Origin: Croceitalea rosinachiae
Lineage (GTDB): Bacteria > Bacteroidota > Bacteroidia > Flavobacteriales > Flavobacteriaceae
Length of the DNA stretch: 64,000 nucleotides
Assembly: GCF_031846445.1 (NCBI RefSeq)
Contig: NZ_JAVRHR010000001.1
Location: 620,001-684,000, forward strand
Direction of reading: 5' to 3'
The position numbers were made by a program, and so were the translations under genes. Positions within the stretch are counted from its first letter, which is position 1. Every line of letters starts with the position of its first letter. This document shows, piece after piece, positions 52,102-60,876 of the stretch. The notes beneath the pieces are model-generated. The model was not told where the DNA came from. It saw only the letters and a program-made list of their open reading frames with translations, and ran no database searches.

Positions 52102-52949
52102 TGCCAAAAAACAACAGACATCTACTATTAGTGCCAGTACTTGTTTTCTTTTTATTGACCATAACCAATTGCGCCAAAAATAGTAATTCTAAAGGCTTTG
52201 ATTATGGTACAAAAAACGATAGTGCTCGCATGTATTTTCAAAAAGGATGGCAAGAAATTATGGACTATGGCCGTTGGACAGCGTCAGAAATAGCTTTTAG
52301 AAAAGCGCACAGTTTAGACCCTAACTGGGCGCTTGGAAAAAGCATGGTAGGGCGTATTACCCGTAATTTAAAAGAACGACAACAAATTTTGAAAGAACTC
52401 CAAAAAATCAAACATAAGGTTAAAGACGATGAACGCCTACTGCTCGATGTTAACATCTTAAGCCTTATAGCGGCCAACAATAGAGGTCAAGGCCTAAAAA
52501 ATACCAAAGAACTTCATAAAAATAGATGGGTATTGGCAGAAAACAATTTTGGGATTTTTGCTCAAAAACATCCCAAAGACAATTATTTCAAAGCGGAATA
52601 TATTGAGGTATTACATTTAAATCATGGAGCGCAGACTGCATTAGATTCATTAAAAACATTAGCCACTTCTAAACAAATGGAACTGGGTTTTTTTATAGCA
52701 TATGAAGCTTCTTTGCAGCTCGAATTGGGAAATCTAAAAAAGACAGTGGAACTTTTAAAAAAACTTGAAGCCATACAAACTGATACTACATACAATATTG
52801 CTTTAGTGTTACGTGCTAAAATCTTAAAAAAACAAGATAGTATTCAAGAAGCACAAAATGTAATTGATCAAGTAATAAAAAAAGATACCAATCACCTTAT
52901 CGCAATGGGATTACGGCAAGAACTTAAAAAAATATTGAAAAAATCATGA
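52101..52949 (+). CDS. TPR-like lipoprotein
   Basis: 282 residues from GTG 52101; lipobox ITNCAKNS. The chain is helical with tetratricopeptide-like pairs: KGWQEIMDYGRWTASEIAFRKAHSLDP, LKKTVELLKKLEAIQTDTTYNIALVLRAKI, EAQNVIDQVIKKDTNHLIAMGL. Overlaps the first DUF6090 gene by 4 bp (ATGA), so it belongs to that operon. A scaffold role next to the membrane DUF6090 proteins is a guess. Confidence 0.75.
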   Translation: MPKNNRHLLLVPVLVFFLLTITNCAKNSNSKGFDYGTKNDSARMYFQKGWQEIMDYGRWTASEIAFRKAHSLDPNWALGKSMVGRITRNLKERQQILKELQKIKHKVKDDERLLLDVNILSLIAANNRGQGLKNTKELHKNRWVLAENNFGIFAQKHPKDNYFKAEYIEVLHLNHGAQTALDSLKTLATSKQMELGFFIAYEASLQLELGNLKKTVELLKKLEAIQTDTTYNIALVLRAKILKKQDSIQEAQNVIDQVIKKDTNHLIAMGLRQELKKILKKS

Positions 52950-53692
52950 TCAAATTCTTTAGTAAAATCCGCAAAAACCTACTTGCTAAAAAAACGTTTA
53001 GAGAATACCTATTATATGCCTTTGGCGAGATAGTATTGGTCGTCGTTGGTATTTTGATTGCGCTTCAAATCAATAATTGGAACGAACAGAAAAAGCAAGA
53101 AGAAAAAGAGCGTGCTTTTTTAAAAGAAATTAATTTAGATTTTAAATCGAATAAAGAACAATTGGATTCCATTATTGATTTCAACAAAATTAACTTTCAT
53201 GCAGGTTCGAGGCTATCGGAAATTTTAAAAGCCTTTGATTTTGAAAATCCGAAAAGAACGGAGACCAATTACAAAATTGCTGACAGTATTCAGTATTACA
53301 ATGATTTGATTTGGAGAAATAAATCTTTTAATCCTAAAAATGGCACCGTAGAAGCACTCTTGAATTCTTCTTCCTTTGATTTGATAATAAACGATACGCT
53401 AAGGAGAAACCTCATCTCATGGAAGGATGTTCTAAATGATTATTTGGAGGAAGAGAAACTTGCAATGAATTTTATATTCTATGAGTATGGGCCTTGGGCA
53501 AGAGCGAGTTTTGACCCCAACAAAGATGATGACCCCGAAAATACAAAAGCGTTATTTAGCAAGCGACATAGAAACTTTATCTACCAAAGAACCGGAGATT
53601 TACAAAACGTTTTATCCGCAGTGAAAGCAGAAGGTATTGTGAACATGATCAATGATATTATTAGACTAACTGAATCAAAGACCGATGATTAA
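52946..53692 (+). CDS. DUF6090-family protein, tandem copy 1
   Basis: 248 residues. The N-terminal basic segment IKFFSKIRKNLLAKKTFREY is followed by the hydrophobic IGILIALQINNWNE-type helix (about 20-45: LLYAFGEIVLVVVGILIALQ), the hallmark of DUF6090. The rest is a predicted helical cytoplasmic or periplasmic domain. First of four tandem paralogues; its stop overlaps the next start by 8 bp. Confidence 0.85.
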   Translation: MIKFFSKIRKNLLAKKTFREYLLYAFGEIVLVVVGILIALQINNWNEQKKQEEKERAFLKEINLDFKSNKEQLDSIIDFNKINFHAGSRLSEILKAFDFENPKRTETNYKIADSIQYYNDLIWRNKSFNPKNGTVEALLNSSSFDLIINDTLRRNLISWKDVLNDYLEEEKLAMNFIFYEYGPWARASFDPNKDDDPENTKALFSKRHRNFIYQRTGDLQNVLSAVKAEGIVNMINDIIRLTESKTDD

Positions 53693-54413
53693 GTTCTTTC
53701 GCCATATCCGTCAAAAACTATTAGCTGAAAACAAGTTCAGGAAATATCTTCTCTATGCCATCGGAGAAATCGTTCTTGTGGTTATCGGTATTCTATTAGC
53801 ACTTCAAATCAATGCGTGGAGCACCAATAAAAACGAACGTGCTAAAGAGCAGCTCTATTTAAGAAGCTTTCAAAATGACATTGAGGTAAACCTAAGTGAA
53901 CTGGAACGCGTTATTGAAAAATCAGGGTTCACCATTTCAGCTACTGATTCCCTACTGCGCTACGCGGTCGGAGAGATAACCATAGAAGATTTTCAAATGG
54001 TCGAAGATTTAATTATGGAATCTGCCAACTATACTATCTTTTTAAGCCAAGAAGGAACCATAAACGATATTTTTGGTTCTGGTGATTTGGCATTGATCCA
54101 AAATGAATCCATAAGAAAATCAATGGTCAACTGGGTAGCCAAACTGAAGTATCTGAGAGAGTATGAGTCCTTAGGCAAGAACAGTCAATTGCAGTTCATT
54201 AATTATCTTGAATCAGAAACGCCATTTTATAAACTATCATTACAAAATCCATTTATTGACAAAGAAACCAATGACAAACTCATGTACGACCAACTTTTTT
54301 TAAACCTTGTAGGTAATCAAAAGCATATGGCAACGGTACTTAATGGTCTTTATAAAGAGACCATCTCTGAGATGGACAAACTGTTGACCAAAGTCTCTTC
54401 ATCCGAAGAATAA
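53685..54413 (+). CDS. DUF6090-family protein, tandem copy 2
   Basis: 242 residues. N-terminus IKFFRHIRQKLLAENKFRKY, then YAIGEIVLVVIGILLALQIN. The C-terminal domain (about 60-235) is diverged from copy 1 and carries SQEGTINDIFGSGDLALIQNES, a segment with counterparts in copies 3 and 4 (GIFDEAVSSGHMSYIQNES and ETAVSTGNIALLENET). Function unknown. Confidence 0.85.
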   Translation: MIKFFRHIRQKLLAENKFRKYLLYAIGEIVLVVIGILLALQINAWSTNKNERAKEQLYLRSFQNDIEVNLSELERVIEKSGFTISATDSLLRYAVGEITIEDFQMVEDLIMESANYTIFLSQEGTINDIFGSGDLALIQNESIRKSMVNWVAKLKYLREYESLGKNSQLQFINYLESETPFYKLSLQNPFIDKETNDKLMYDQLFLNLVGNQKHMATVLNGLYKETISEMDKLLTKVSSSEE

Positions 54414-54417
54414 CAAA

Positions 54418-55179
54418 ATGATAAAATTCTTTCGAAAATTCCGTAAAAAAATGCTTCTAGAGAACAATTTCTCTAAATATCTGCTTTACGCAATCGGGGA
54501 GATTGTTCTTGTGGTTATCGGTATTTTAATCGCGCTACAGATAAATAATTATAGCGAACACCAAAAAGAACGGCAAAAAGAGCGTATCCTGCTCGGTAAT
54601 TTGGTCAATGATGTTGCTTTAGATATCCTACAAATAGAGAACAACACCAATCTTTCAAGGGAGCGACTTGGTCGTTTGGACAGTTTGGTACAACAGTTAA
54701 AATCTCCAGATAGTGTCCGTTCGTTACAATTTATCAGGCAATCCTACGAATTTGTAGTCGACCAGTACTTTAAGAGTAATAGTGGCATATTTGACGAGGC
54801 CGTTTCATCTGGCCATATGAGTTATATTCAAAATGAATCTCTACGGCAAAATGTCTTTAATTATTACCGCAATGCCAAAGAGACCTATACCGATGGTACG
54901 ACCCGACAAATTACCGATGAGTTCATTACTCCATTGTTGGTGGAACATGTTTACCTTCACCAAGAAGGCCTGGAAATGTTAGAAATGAACATGAGTGCCG
55001 TCTCCCCTCTAAAAAAAATGGACCTTCGTCAGTTGGCCAATAACAAGGACTATTGGAAAATGGTCTTGTTAAAATTTGGGAGCAACCAAGAACAGATGAT
55101 CCGCTGGGGAGGTATAAAACAGCGTGCTGTGCAATTAAAACAAGAAATTGACCAAGAACTTGAAAGATTAGAACAATGA
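54418..55179 (+). CDS. DUF6090-family protein, tandem copy 3
   Basis: 253 residues with IKFFRKFRKKMLLENNFSKY and the conserved membrane helix. After the helix the chain is charged and helical, with the GIFDEAVSSGHMSYIQNESLR segment shared across the array. 4 bp separate it from copy 2, and its stop overlaps the start of copy 4 by 4 bp. Confidence 0.85.
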   Translation: MIKFFRKFRKKMLLENNFSKYLLYAIGEIVLVVIGILIALQINNYSEHQKERQKERILLGNLVNDVALDILQIENNTNLSRERLGRLDSLVQQLKSPDSVRSLQFIRQSYEFVVDQYFKSNSGIFDEAVSSGHMSYIQNESLRQNVFNYYRNAKETYTDGTTRQITDEFITPLLVEHVYLHQEGLEMLEMNMSAVSPLKKMDLRQLANNKDYWKMVLLKFGSNQEQMIRWGGIKQRAVQLKQEIDQELERLEQ

Positions 55180-55931
55180 TCAAACTCTTCCGCCGTATCC
55201 GTCAAAAATTACTTTCCGAAAACAAGTTCAGCAAATACCTCCTATACGCCATTGGTGAAATTATCCTTGTTGTTATCGGAATTCTAATTGCTCTGCAGAT
55301 CAATAATTGGAATGAAGATCTCAATATTGAAAATCAGCGGGAAAAGTTAATCGCAGCTTTACATTCGGATGCCCTCACAACTGATAATCGACTGGACTTC
55401 GGATTGCAGATGGCCAGTGATATCAATCAAAAATTATCCCATTTTCTTAAAATACTAAGTAGAGACAATACAACTATTTCTAGGGACACTTTAAAAATCT
55501 ATAGCAGCTATATTTTTCAAGTGGCCAATTTTAAACCAGCAATGTCTTCATACGAAACAGCAGTTTCTACTGGAAATATTGCCTTATTGGAAAATGAGAC
55601 ACTACTTTCACAATACATTCAATTTAAGGACGATTACGACTGGTTTAAACTGCACCAAGATATCTCTGGAAATATGGTCTATCTAGGCAGTGTATGGGAA
55701 TTCAGAAAAAAATTAGGCTCTACCAATTTGATTATGAAAAATATGGGGGTTTACCCCAAAGACTTTGAGCTTAACGATACTGATTTTAGGGCAGTGTTCA
55801 AAGAGAAGGAAACATACGCTACGTTTGAAAGTATGCAATGGTTGGTACGTAATCAATGGGAAGCTTTGAACCGTGCACAAATGGCAAACAAAGCAATCAT
55901 GGAAACACTTACAAGCATGCAGAACCAGTGA
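55176..55931 (+). CDS. DUF6090-family protein, tandem copy 4
   Basis: 251 residues with IKLFRRIRQKLLSENKFSKY, the conserved helix ending LQINNWNED, and a shared SYETAVSTGNIALLENETL segment. Last DUF6090 copy; the SDR gene follows after 24 bp. Confidence 0.85.
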   Translation: MIKLFRRIRQKLLSENKFSKYLLYAIGEIILVVIGILIALQINNWNEDLNIENQREKLIAALHSDALTTDNRLDFGLQMASDINQKLSHFLKILSRDNTTISRDTLKIYSSYIFQVANFKPAMSSYETAVSTGNIALLENETLLSQYIQFKDDYDWFKLHQDISGNMVYLGSVWEFRKKLGSTNLIMKNMGVYPKDFELNDTDFRAVFKEKETYATFESMQWLVRNQWEALNRAQMANKAIMETLTSMQNQ

Positions 55932-55955
55932 CAATGCAAACACTTAACATAACTA

Positions 55956-56714
55956 ATGAACTTTAATAATAAAAAAGTATTAATAACCGGTGCTTCGCGA
56001 GGTATAGGTAAAGCCACGGCCCTAGCCTTTGCAGAGAAGGGAGCTACCGTAGGTATCAATTACAGGAGTAATACGGAACAAGCACAAAAAACCTGTGCTG
56101 AATTGCCAGGCAATGGACATCACCTTTTCAAATATGATGTATCAAAAAAAGAAGAAACCGAAGCTCTTATCAAAGATTTCGTTTCACATTATGGTAAGTT
56201 AGATATTTTGGTGAACAATGCTGGAATTTCTATTTTTCATGATATTGACGAAGTAGATTTTGAGCACTGGACCAATGCCTGGGAGAATACTTTTAAAACC
56301 AATCTTTTTGCTGTCGCCAACACCAGTTATTGGGCAGCACAAGCCATGATGAAATCTGGAGGAGGACGCATTGTCAACGTGTCCTCAAGAGGAGCTTTTC
56401 GTGGTGAACCCACCAAACCAGCGTATGGTGCTAGTAAGGCTGCCATGAATGCCATGAGTCAATCTTTGGCAAAAAAACTAGCTCCTTATAAAATATATGT
56501 TGGTGTGGTAGCGCCTGGTTTTACAGAAACTGAAATGGCGGCTGTCACCCTAACCTCTGCAGAACGTGAAAACCTATTGCGAGAATCTCCTTTTCAACGC
56601 ATGGCACAACCAAAAGAAGTGGCACATGCCGTATTATTTTTAGCCTCAGAAGGGGCTGAGTATGCTTCTGGCACCATTATAGATGTGAATGGGGCGAGTT
56701 ATTTAAGAAGCTAA
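55956..56714 (+). CDS. Short-chain dehydrogenase/reductase (SDR)
   Basis: 252-residue classical SDR, NAD(P)-dependent. Cofactor motif TGASRGIGKA (11-20), NNAG (87-90), catalytic Ser in NVSSRG (143/144), Y157 and K161 in YGASK, and the C-terminal FLASEGAEYASGTIIDVNG. The FabG-like group has many substrates; none can be assigned. Its link with the DUF6090 array is positional only. Confidence 0.93.
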   Translation: MNFNNKKVLITGASRGIGKATALAFAEKGATVGINYRSNTEQAQKTCAELPGNGHHLFKYDVSKKEETEALIKDFVSHYGKLDILVNNAGISIFHDIDEVDFEHWTNAWENTFKTNLFAVANTSYWAAQAMMKSGGGRIVNVSSRGAFRGEPTKPAYGASKAAMNAMSQSLAKKLAPYKIYVGVVAPGFTETEMAAVTLTSAERENLLRESPFQRMAQPKEVAHAVLFLASEGAEYASGTIIDVNGASYLRS

Positions 56715-56725
56715 TTTCTAAAAAA

Positions 56726-56850
56726 CTCCTTTCCCTGGTTAGGGAAAGGTGGATTCTTCCTGCGGAAGAAGACGGAAAGGGTAGTTACCCAAGAATTAAT
56801 CCCTTCCGTCTAGGCCAAGCCTAGACACCTTCCCTTGATAAGGGAAGGAG
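56726..56850. repeat. Cluster of palindromes / cruciform-like REP or MITE-type element
   Basis: Several perfect or near-perfect hairpins are packed in 125 bp: CCTTTCCCT/AGGGAAAGG (56728-56749), TTCTTCC/GGAAGAA (56754-56770), GACGGAAAGGG/CCCTTCCGTC with one bulge (56771-56810), GTCTAGGC/GCCTAGAC (56808-56826), CCTTCCCTT/AAGGGAAGG (56828-56848). The two ends, CTCCTTTCCCT and AGGGAAGGAG, can also pair with each other. The whole fits a folded non-coding mobile or REP-like unit, directly upstream of the DUF559 gene. Confidence 0.75.
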
Positions 56851-56873
56851 CTACAAAACATTAACTTGACATT

Positions 56874-57227
56874 GTGAAAAAACATAATAGACCTGAGTTC
56901 AAGAATAACCGTAAGAGCCTGAGAAAAAAACTTACCCCAGCCGAAGCCTACCTTTGGAAACAAATTCAACATAAAAAGTTAGAGGGAAGAAAATTCAGAA
57001 GACAACACAGTGTAAATAGATACATTGTTGATTTCTACTGTGCTTCAGAAAAATTAATCATAGAACTGGATGGCCAAGTGCATCTGAATTACACAGCAGC
57101 GGCAAAAGACGAAAAAAGAGACTCTTATTTAACAAATCTAGGTTTTAAGGTGCTACGATTTGAAAACAGGATGGTCTTCGAAAATTTATCCTCAGTTTTA
57201 CAAGAAATTACAGAACATTTCAAATGA
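56874..57227 (+). CDS. DUF559 endonuclease-like protein (Vsr-like PD-(D/E)XK fold)
   Basis: 117 residues from GTG 56874. Features of DUF559: LRKKLTPAEAYLWKQIQHKKLEGRKFRRQHSV at the N-terminus, catalytic-type VDFYCASEKLIIELDGQVHLN (D...E-x-D), and the terminal KVLRFENRMVFENLSSVLQEI. Predicted nuclease related to very-short-patch repair enzymes. It lies 23 bp after a dense palindrome cluster and overlaps the next gene by 4 bp. It is not part of an obvious restriction system here. Confidence 0.88.
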   Translation: MKKHNRPEFKNNRKSLRKKLTPAEAYLWKQIQHKKLEGRKFRRQHSVNRYIVDFYCASEKLIIELDGQVHLNYTAAAKDEKRDSYLTNLGFKVLRFENRMVFENLSSVLQEITEHFK

Positions 57228-57700
57228 AAGCAGCAACGGTTTCACAACTCAAAAAAGAATTACAACATCGCAATACGGATGAACTATTACAATTATGTCT
57301 GCGACTGGCCCGGTTCAAGAAAGAGAATAAAGAATTGTTGACTTATCTTCTGTTTGAATCTGACAGTGAAGCTGGTTATATAGAAACGGTTAAAGCAGAA
57401 GTCGACGAACAGTTTGAACTCATCAATACCAATAGTTTTTTTTACATCAAAAAGAGTGCGCGAAAGATTTTAAGGACGCTCAAAAAATATATTCGATATT
57501 CTGGCAACAAAGAAACTGAGGTAGCTCTTTTACTTTATTTCTGTGAAAAACTTGGTGATTTTAATCCTTCCATAAAAAGAAACACCACCCTTATGAATTT
57601 ATACCAACGCCAAGTGGACTATCTTGAAAAAAAGATTGGTCTGTTGCATGAAGATTTACAGTATGACTATGGATTGCTTTTAGAAGAATTAAAACCTTAA
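57224..57700 (+). CDS. Hypothetical helical protein (possibly DUF6155-like)
   Basis: 158 residues, predicted all-helical and highly charged (QLKKELQHRNTDELLQLCLRLARFKKENKELL; YIKKSARKILRTLKKYIRYSG). Translationally coupled to the DUF559 gene (ATGA). I suspect, without certainty, the DUF6155 family. Its end overlaps the convergent 57689 gene by 12 bp. Confidence 0.65.
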   Translation: MKAATVSQLKKELQHRNTDELLQLCLRLARFKKENKELLTYLLFESDSEAGYIETVKAEVDEQFELINTNSFFYIKKSARKILRTLKKYIRYSGNKETEVALLLYFCEKLGDFNPSIKRNTTLMNLYQRQVDYLEKKIGLLHEDLQYDYGLLLEELKP

Positions 57701-58195
57701 AGGTCTTTTAATACTAAAATCTGCTTCACCAATAGACTTGCCCTTTATAATATTGGTATCCCAATCTTGGGTAATCTTCCATTGACCATCCAACTTTTCA
57801 AGCACAATATGAAATTGACCATAACTGAACGTGGTTTCATTTTTGCTATTCTTAAAACCAATTCTATAAAACCCCACTTCATAAGAGGTGGTCTCATTTG
57901 TACGTCGGCTATCAAACCAAAAATCTAAAGTGATGGATATACCCTCTTTTTTATTCTGCACAAATCGTTCTAAATTTTTAACTTTAAAGCTATTCTCAGT
58001 ATCAATACCTTCAGGGGTAACCCTTAGCACATCTTCGGCATAAGTAGCATTCAAAGCTTCTCCATCTAAGGTTTCAAACGCCTTTTGAAAGGGTTTCCAA
58101 ATAGTACTGTCAATTTCTTTTTGGAGTAGTTGAACCGATTGGGCACTCGTATTGAATGAAATCGCTAAAATGGAAAAAATTATAAGTTGTCTCAT
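57689..58195 (-). CDS. Exported SnoaL/NTF2-like protein
   Basis: 168 residues; signal peptide ends NTSAQ. The body, with FQKAFETLDGEALNATYAEDVLRVTPEG, GQFHIVLEKLDGQWKITQDWD, has the cone-shaped alpha+beta NTF2 pattern (helix, then strands, with Trp-Lys-Ile near the end). No catalytic site can be named. Last gene of a minus-strand pair with the MFS transporter. Confidence 0.8.
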   Translation of the reverse strand: MRQLIIFSILAISFNTSAQSVQLLQKEIDSTIWKPFQKAFETLDGEALNATYAEDVLRVTPEGIDTENSFKVKNLERFVQNKKEGISITLDFWFDSRRTNETTSYEVGFYRIGFKNSKNETTFSYGQFHIVLEKLDGQWKITQDWDTNIIKGKSIGEADFSIKRPLRF

Positions 58196-58241
58196 GTGAC
58201 AAATATAGTATTATTTGATTCTGACAATAAATCGAACTTTT

Positions 58242-59402
58242 TCAATGCTGTTCTTTTTTAAATAGTAAAAAGACCAGCCCCAATAAAACCATTATGGCAC
58301 AACCGTACATGGTAAAAGGAATATTTTCATAGCTATTTTGATAATACCATCCAGAAAATAATGCTCCCAAACCAATGCCTGCCTCTAAAGCTATAAACAT
58401 GGTAGAAATGCCCCTGCCCCGCTGTTCTTTTGGGCTCAAATCCACCGTCCAAGCATTTAATGCTGGAGACAAAATTCCCATACCCAGTCCATAAATACTT
58501 GCCGCGAATAACAGGCCAAATTTTGTTTGAAGAATACCCATTAACAAAAGTGAACCGAACAAAATCATTAACCCTATAATTACAACGAATTTTCGGCCCA
58601 TTTTATCAGAGGCTTTACCTGCCAAAAAACGAATTGTAAGTGATGCTATCGTAAAGGATATAAAAAAACTTCCTTTATTCTGAAAACCTAAATAGTCGCT
58701 CCAATCGGGAATTAATGTTAGAATCATACCAAATGCAAAATAGGCTAGAAAAGTAATTGTAGCCGGTTTTATGACATCGATGGAAATAATATCTTTTCGC
58801 GAGATTTTGAGCATATCCATTCTAAAACGAGCTCGTTCACTAAGGGTTTCATGAAGCTTTAGAATTAATACCATGGCCAAAAATGCCATGACCGAAGAGC
58901 TATAAAACAATATCTCATATGAATAATAAAGCTTAATGGTACTTCCAATAGCTGGCCCTAAGGCCAAACCACTTGTAAAAAAAACACCTTGTATACCAAA
59001 AGCCTCCCCCCAACGATTGGCAGGTACGATATCTGAGACATAAGCTGCTATGGCCGTTGGGGTAAAACCTGTAGAAAAACCGTGAACTAAGCGTAAGAAC
59101 AAAAAGCCCCCTACCGTAATCAAAACGGGATAAAGAAAACCACAAACAACACAAACTACCGCACCAAAAATCATAACAGGTTTTCTGCCAATACTATCTG
59201 TTAGCAACCCACTAAATGGTCGAGATAAGCCAGCGGTTAGGGTAAATAGGGCTATAATAAACCCTATATATTGTGATCCCCCAAGGCTAGACAAATAACC
59301 TGGCAGTTCAGGTATAAGCATATTGTAGCTACTAGAAAAAAATAAAGAACTTAAACATAATAGACCAAATCGCAGATTGTAAATAGGGTGGTTCTTTTTC
59401 AT
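58242..59402 (-). CDS. MFS transporter
   Basis: 386-residue, 12-segment major facilitator. The motif-A region after TM2 reads GLLTDSIGRKPVMIFG, with a second copy RFLAGKASDKMGRKFVVIIG after TM8. Drug/H+ antiporter-like length. Substrate unknown. Divergent from the Crp/Fnr-type regulator 91 bp away. Confidence 0.9.
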   Translation of the reverse strand: MKKNHPIYNLRFGLLCLSSLFFSSSYNMLIPELPGYLSSLGGSQYIGFIIALFTLTAGLSRPFSGLLTDSIGRKPVMIFGAVVCVVCGFLYPVLITVGGFLFLRLVHGFSTGFTPTAIAAYVSDIVPANRWGEAFGIQGVFFTSGLALGPAIGSTIKLYYSYEILFYSSSVMAFLAMVLILKLHETLSERARFRMDMLKISRKDIISIDVIKPATITFLAYFAFGMILTLIPDWSDYLGFQNKGSFFISFTIASLTIRFLAGKASDKMGRKFVVIIGLMILFGSLLLMGILQTKFGLLFAASIYGLGMGILSPALNAWTVDLSPKEQRGRGISTMFIALEAGIGLGALFSGWYYQNSYENIPFTMYGCAIMVLLGLVFLLFKKEQH

Positions 59403-59493
59403 TTTAAGTAATCGTATCTTGCTAGAATATAAGAATTGGATAAAGAAAATACTGTTTTTTGAATCTTAAAAGGACATTTGTCCCACAAAGAAA

Positions 59494-60090
59494 ATGATAC
59501 GTGTTAATTGTACTTTTTTGGACTATATCGTTAAATTAAAAGCATCGGGGTCAAATGACTCGATTACAGAATACGAGGCCGTAGTTGGAGAAAAAATAAT
59601 CAGCCAAAAAACGAATGTGCAATCCATCTATTTGATAAAAAATGGTCTGGCCAAATGTTACCTCACCGAGGATACGGGAAATGATTTTATTCAAGAATTT
59701 TTTGGAGCAGGCGAAGTTTTTGGAGAAATAGAATTGATAACGAATGAAATTAGCTTTTGTACCATTGAAGCCTTAGCACCCACTACCTATTTTAAAATTC
59801 CGAAAAAGACTTTTAACCAACTATTAAAAGAAGATGCTGTTTTTAACACCTTGCTTCTTCAGTTAATGGCCTCAAAAATTAAATATACCGCCCTTCGACA
59901 TTCTTACAACCAGTCTCATGCGATTGAAAAAAAATTGAGAAAGCTGCTTAACGAACTTCCTAATCTGTTTCAAAAAATATCGAAAAATGACATTGCGAAC
60001 TATTTGGGAATAACCGTTAGAAGTTTGAATAGAGTACTACCAACCCTAGACACTACCCCAACCCTACATCAAGGGTCATCATCACAATAA
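59494..60090 (+). CDS. Crp/Fnr-family transcriptional regulator
   Basis: 198 residues with a cNMP-binding-like domain (SIYLIKNGLAKCYLTEDTGNDF, AGEVFGEIELITNE) and a C-terminal HTH with recognition helix NYLGITVRSLNRVLPTL. Divergent from the MFS gene, which it may control. Its last 38 bp overlap the 3' end of the convergent ZIP transporter gene. Confidence 0.9.
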   Translation: MIRVNCTFLDYIVKLKASGSNDSITEYEAVVGEKIISQKTNVQSIYLIKNGLAKCYLTEDTGNDFIQEFFGAGEVFGEIELITNEISFCTIEALAPTTYFKIPKKTFNQLLKEDAVFNTLLLQLMASKIKYTALRHSYNQSHAIEKKLRKLLNELPNLFQKISKNDIANYLGITVRSLNRVLPTLDTTPTLHQGSSSQ

Positions 60091-60874
60091 AACCCCCGAT
60101 AAAACCAAGCACAGCAACATCTGAATGTTTGTCTTGTTGGGTTTCGGGTATCACCTCTTCCACTACTACAAAAATCATCGCACCGGCCGCAAAAGCCAAA
60201 GCATAGGGCAATATGGGCTGAAAGGTAATTACGGCCCAAGCTCCAATGACTGCAGCTATGGGCTCCACCAAAGCGGAAGCCTGACCGTACATAAAACTCT
60301 TTCTTCGGGTCAATCCTTGTCTTCTCAAGGGCATAGCAACGGCAAATCCTTCCGGAAAGTTCTGCAAGCCAATTCCTAAGGCCAACGCCACCGCACCACC
60401 TATGGTTGCTCCATCAAAACCCGCGGCCACCCCACCAAAGAGCACCCCAACAGCTAATCCTTCAGGAATATTATGCAATGTAATCGCGAGCGTAAGCAAA
60501 GTTGTTCGGTGCCAAGGCGATTTGATCCCTTCAGCTTCACTCTCTTTAAAATTTAAATGCAAGTGCGGTAAAACCTTATCTAAACCAAAAAGAAAAAATG
60601 CTCCCAATAGAAAGCCCACTGCCGCGGGAATCACCTTTACAAAACCTTCGCCCGGACTCATTTCTATACCTGGTGCCAGAAGGCTCCAAAAACTGGCGGC
60701 AACCATGACACCACCGGTAAAACCAAGCATAGCATCCATAACGGCCCTGCTTGGGTTCTTAAAGAAAAAAACAAGCGCCGCACCGGTAGCGGTCAAACCC
60801 CAAGTAAAAAGGGTGGCATAAAATGCTGCTAAAATTGGATTAATAGATTCAAAATAGGTAATGACTTGTTCCAT
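60053..60874 (-). CDS. ZIP-family divalent metal transporter
   Basis: 273 residues, about 8 transmembrane segments. The metal site of TM4 is HNIPEG (134-139) and of TM5 QNFPEG (171-176). The loop between TM3 and TM4 has HLHL, a possible metal-sensing stretch. Mediates Zn/Fe/Mn-type import. It follows the DtxR-type regulator by 2 bp and is probably controlled by it. Overlaps the convergent Crp gene by 38 bp. Confidence 0.93.
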   Translation of the reverse strand: MEQVITYFESINPILAAFYATLFTWGLTATGAALVFFFKNPSRAVMDAMLGFTGGVMVAASFWSLLAPGIEMSPGEGFVKVIPAAVGFLLGAFFLFGLDKVLPHLHLNFKESEAEGIKSPWHRTTLLTLAITLHNIPEGLAVGVLFGGVAAGFDGATIGGAVALALGIGLQNFPEGFAVAMPLRRQGLTRRKSFMYGQASALVEPIAAVIGAWAVITFQPILPYALAFAAGAMIFVVVEEVIPETQQDKHSDVAVLGFIGGFIVMMTLDVGLG

Positions 60875-60876
60875 GG

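Noticed and set aside
60402..60821. 139-residue plus-strand frame
   Set aside because: Antisense to the ZIP transporter; the composition (Lys/Pro/Ala/Ser) is that of a mirror frame.
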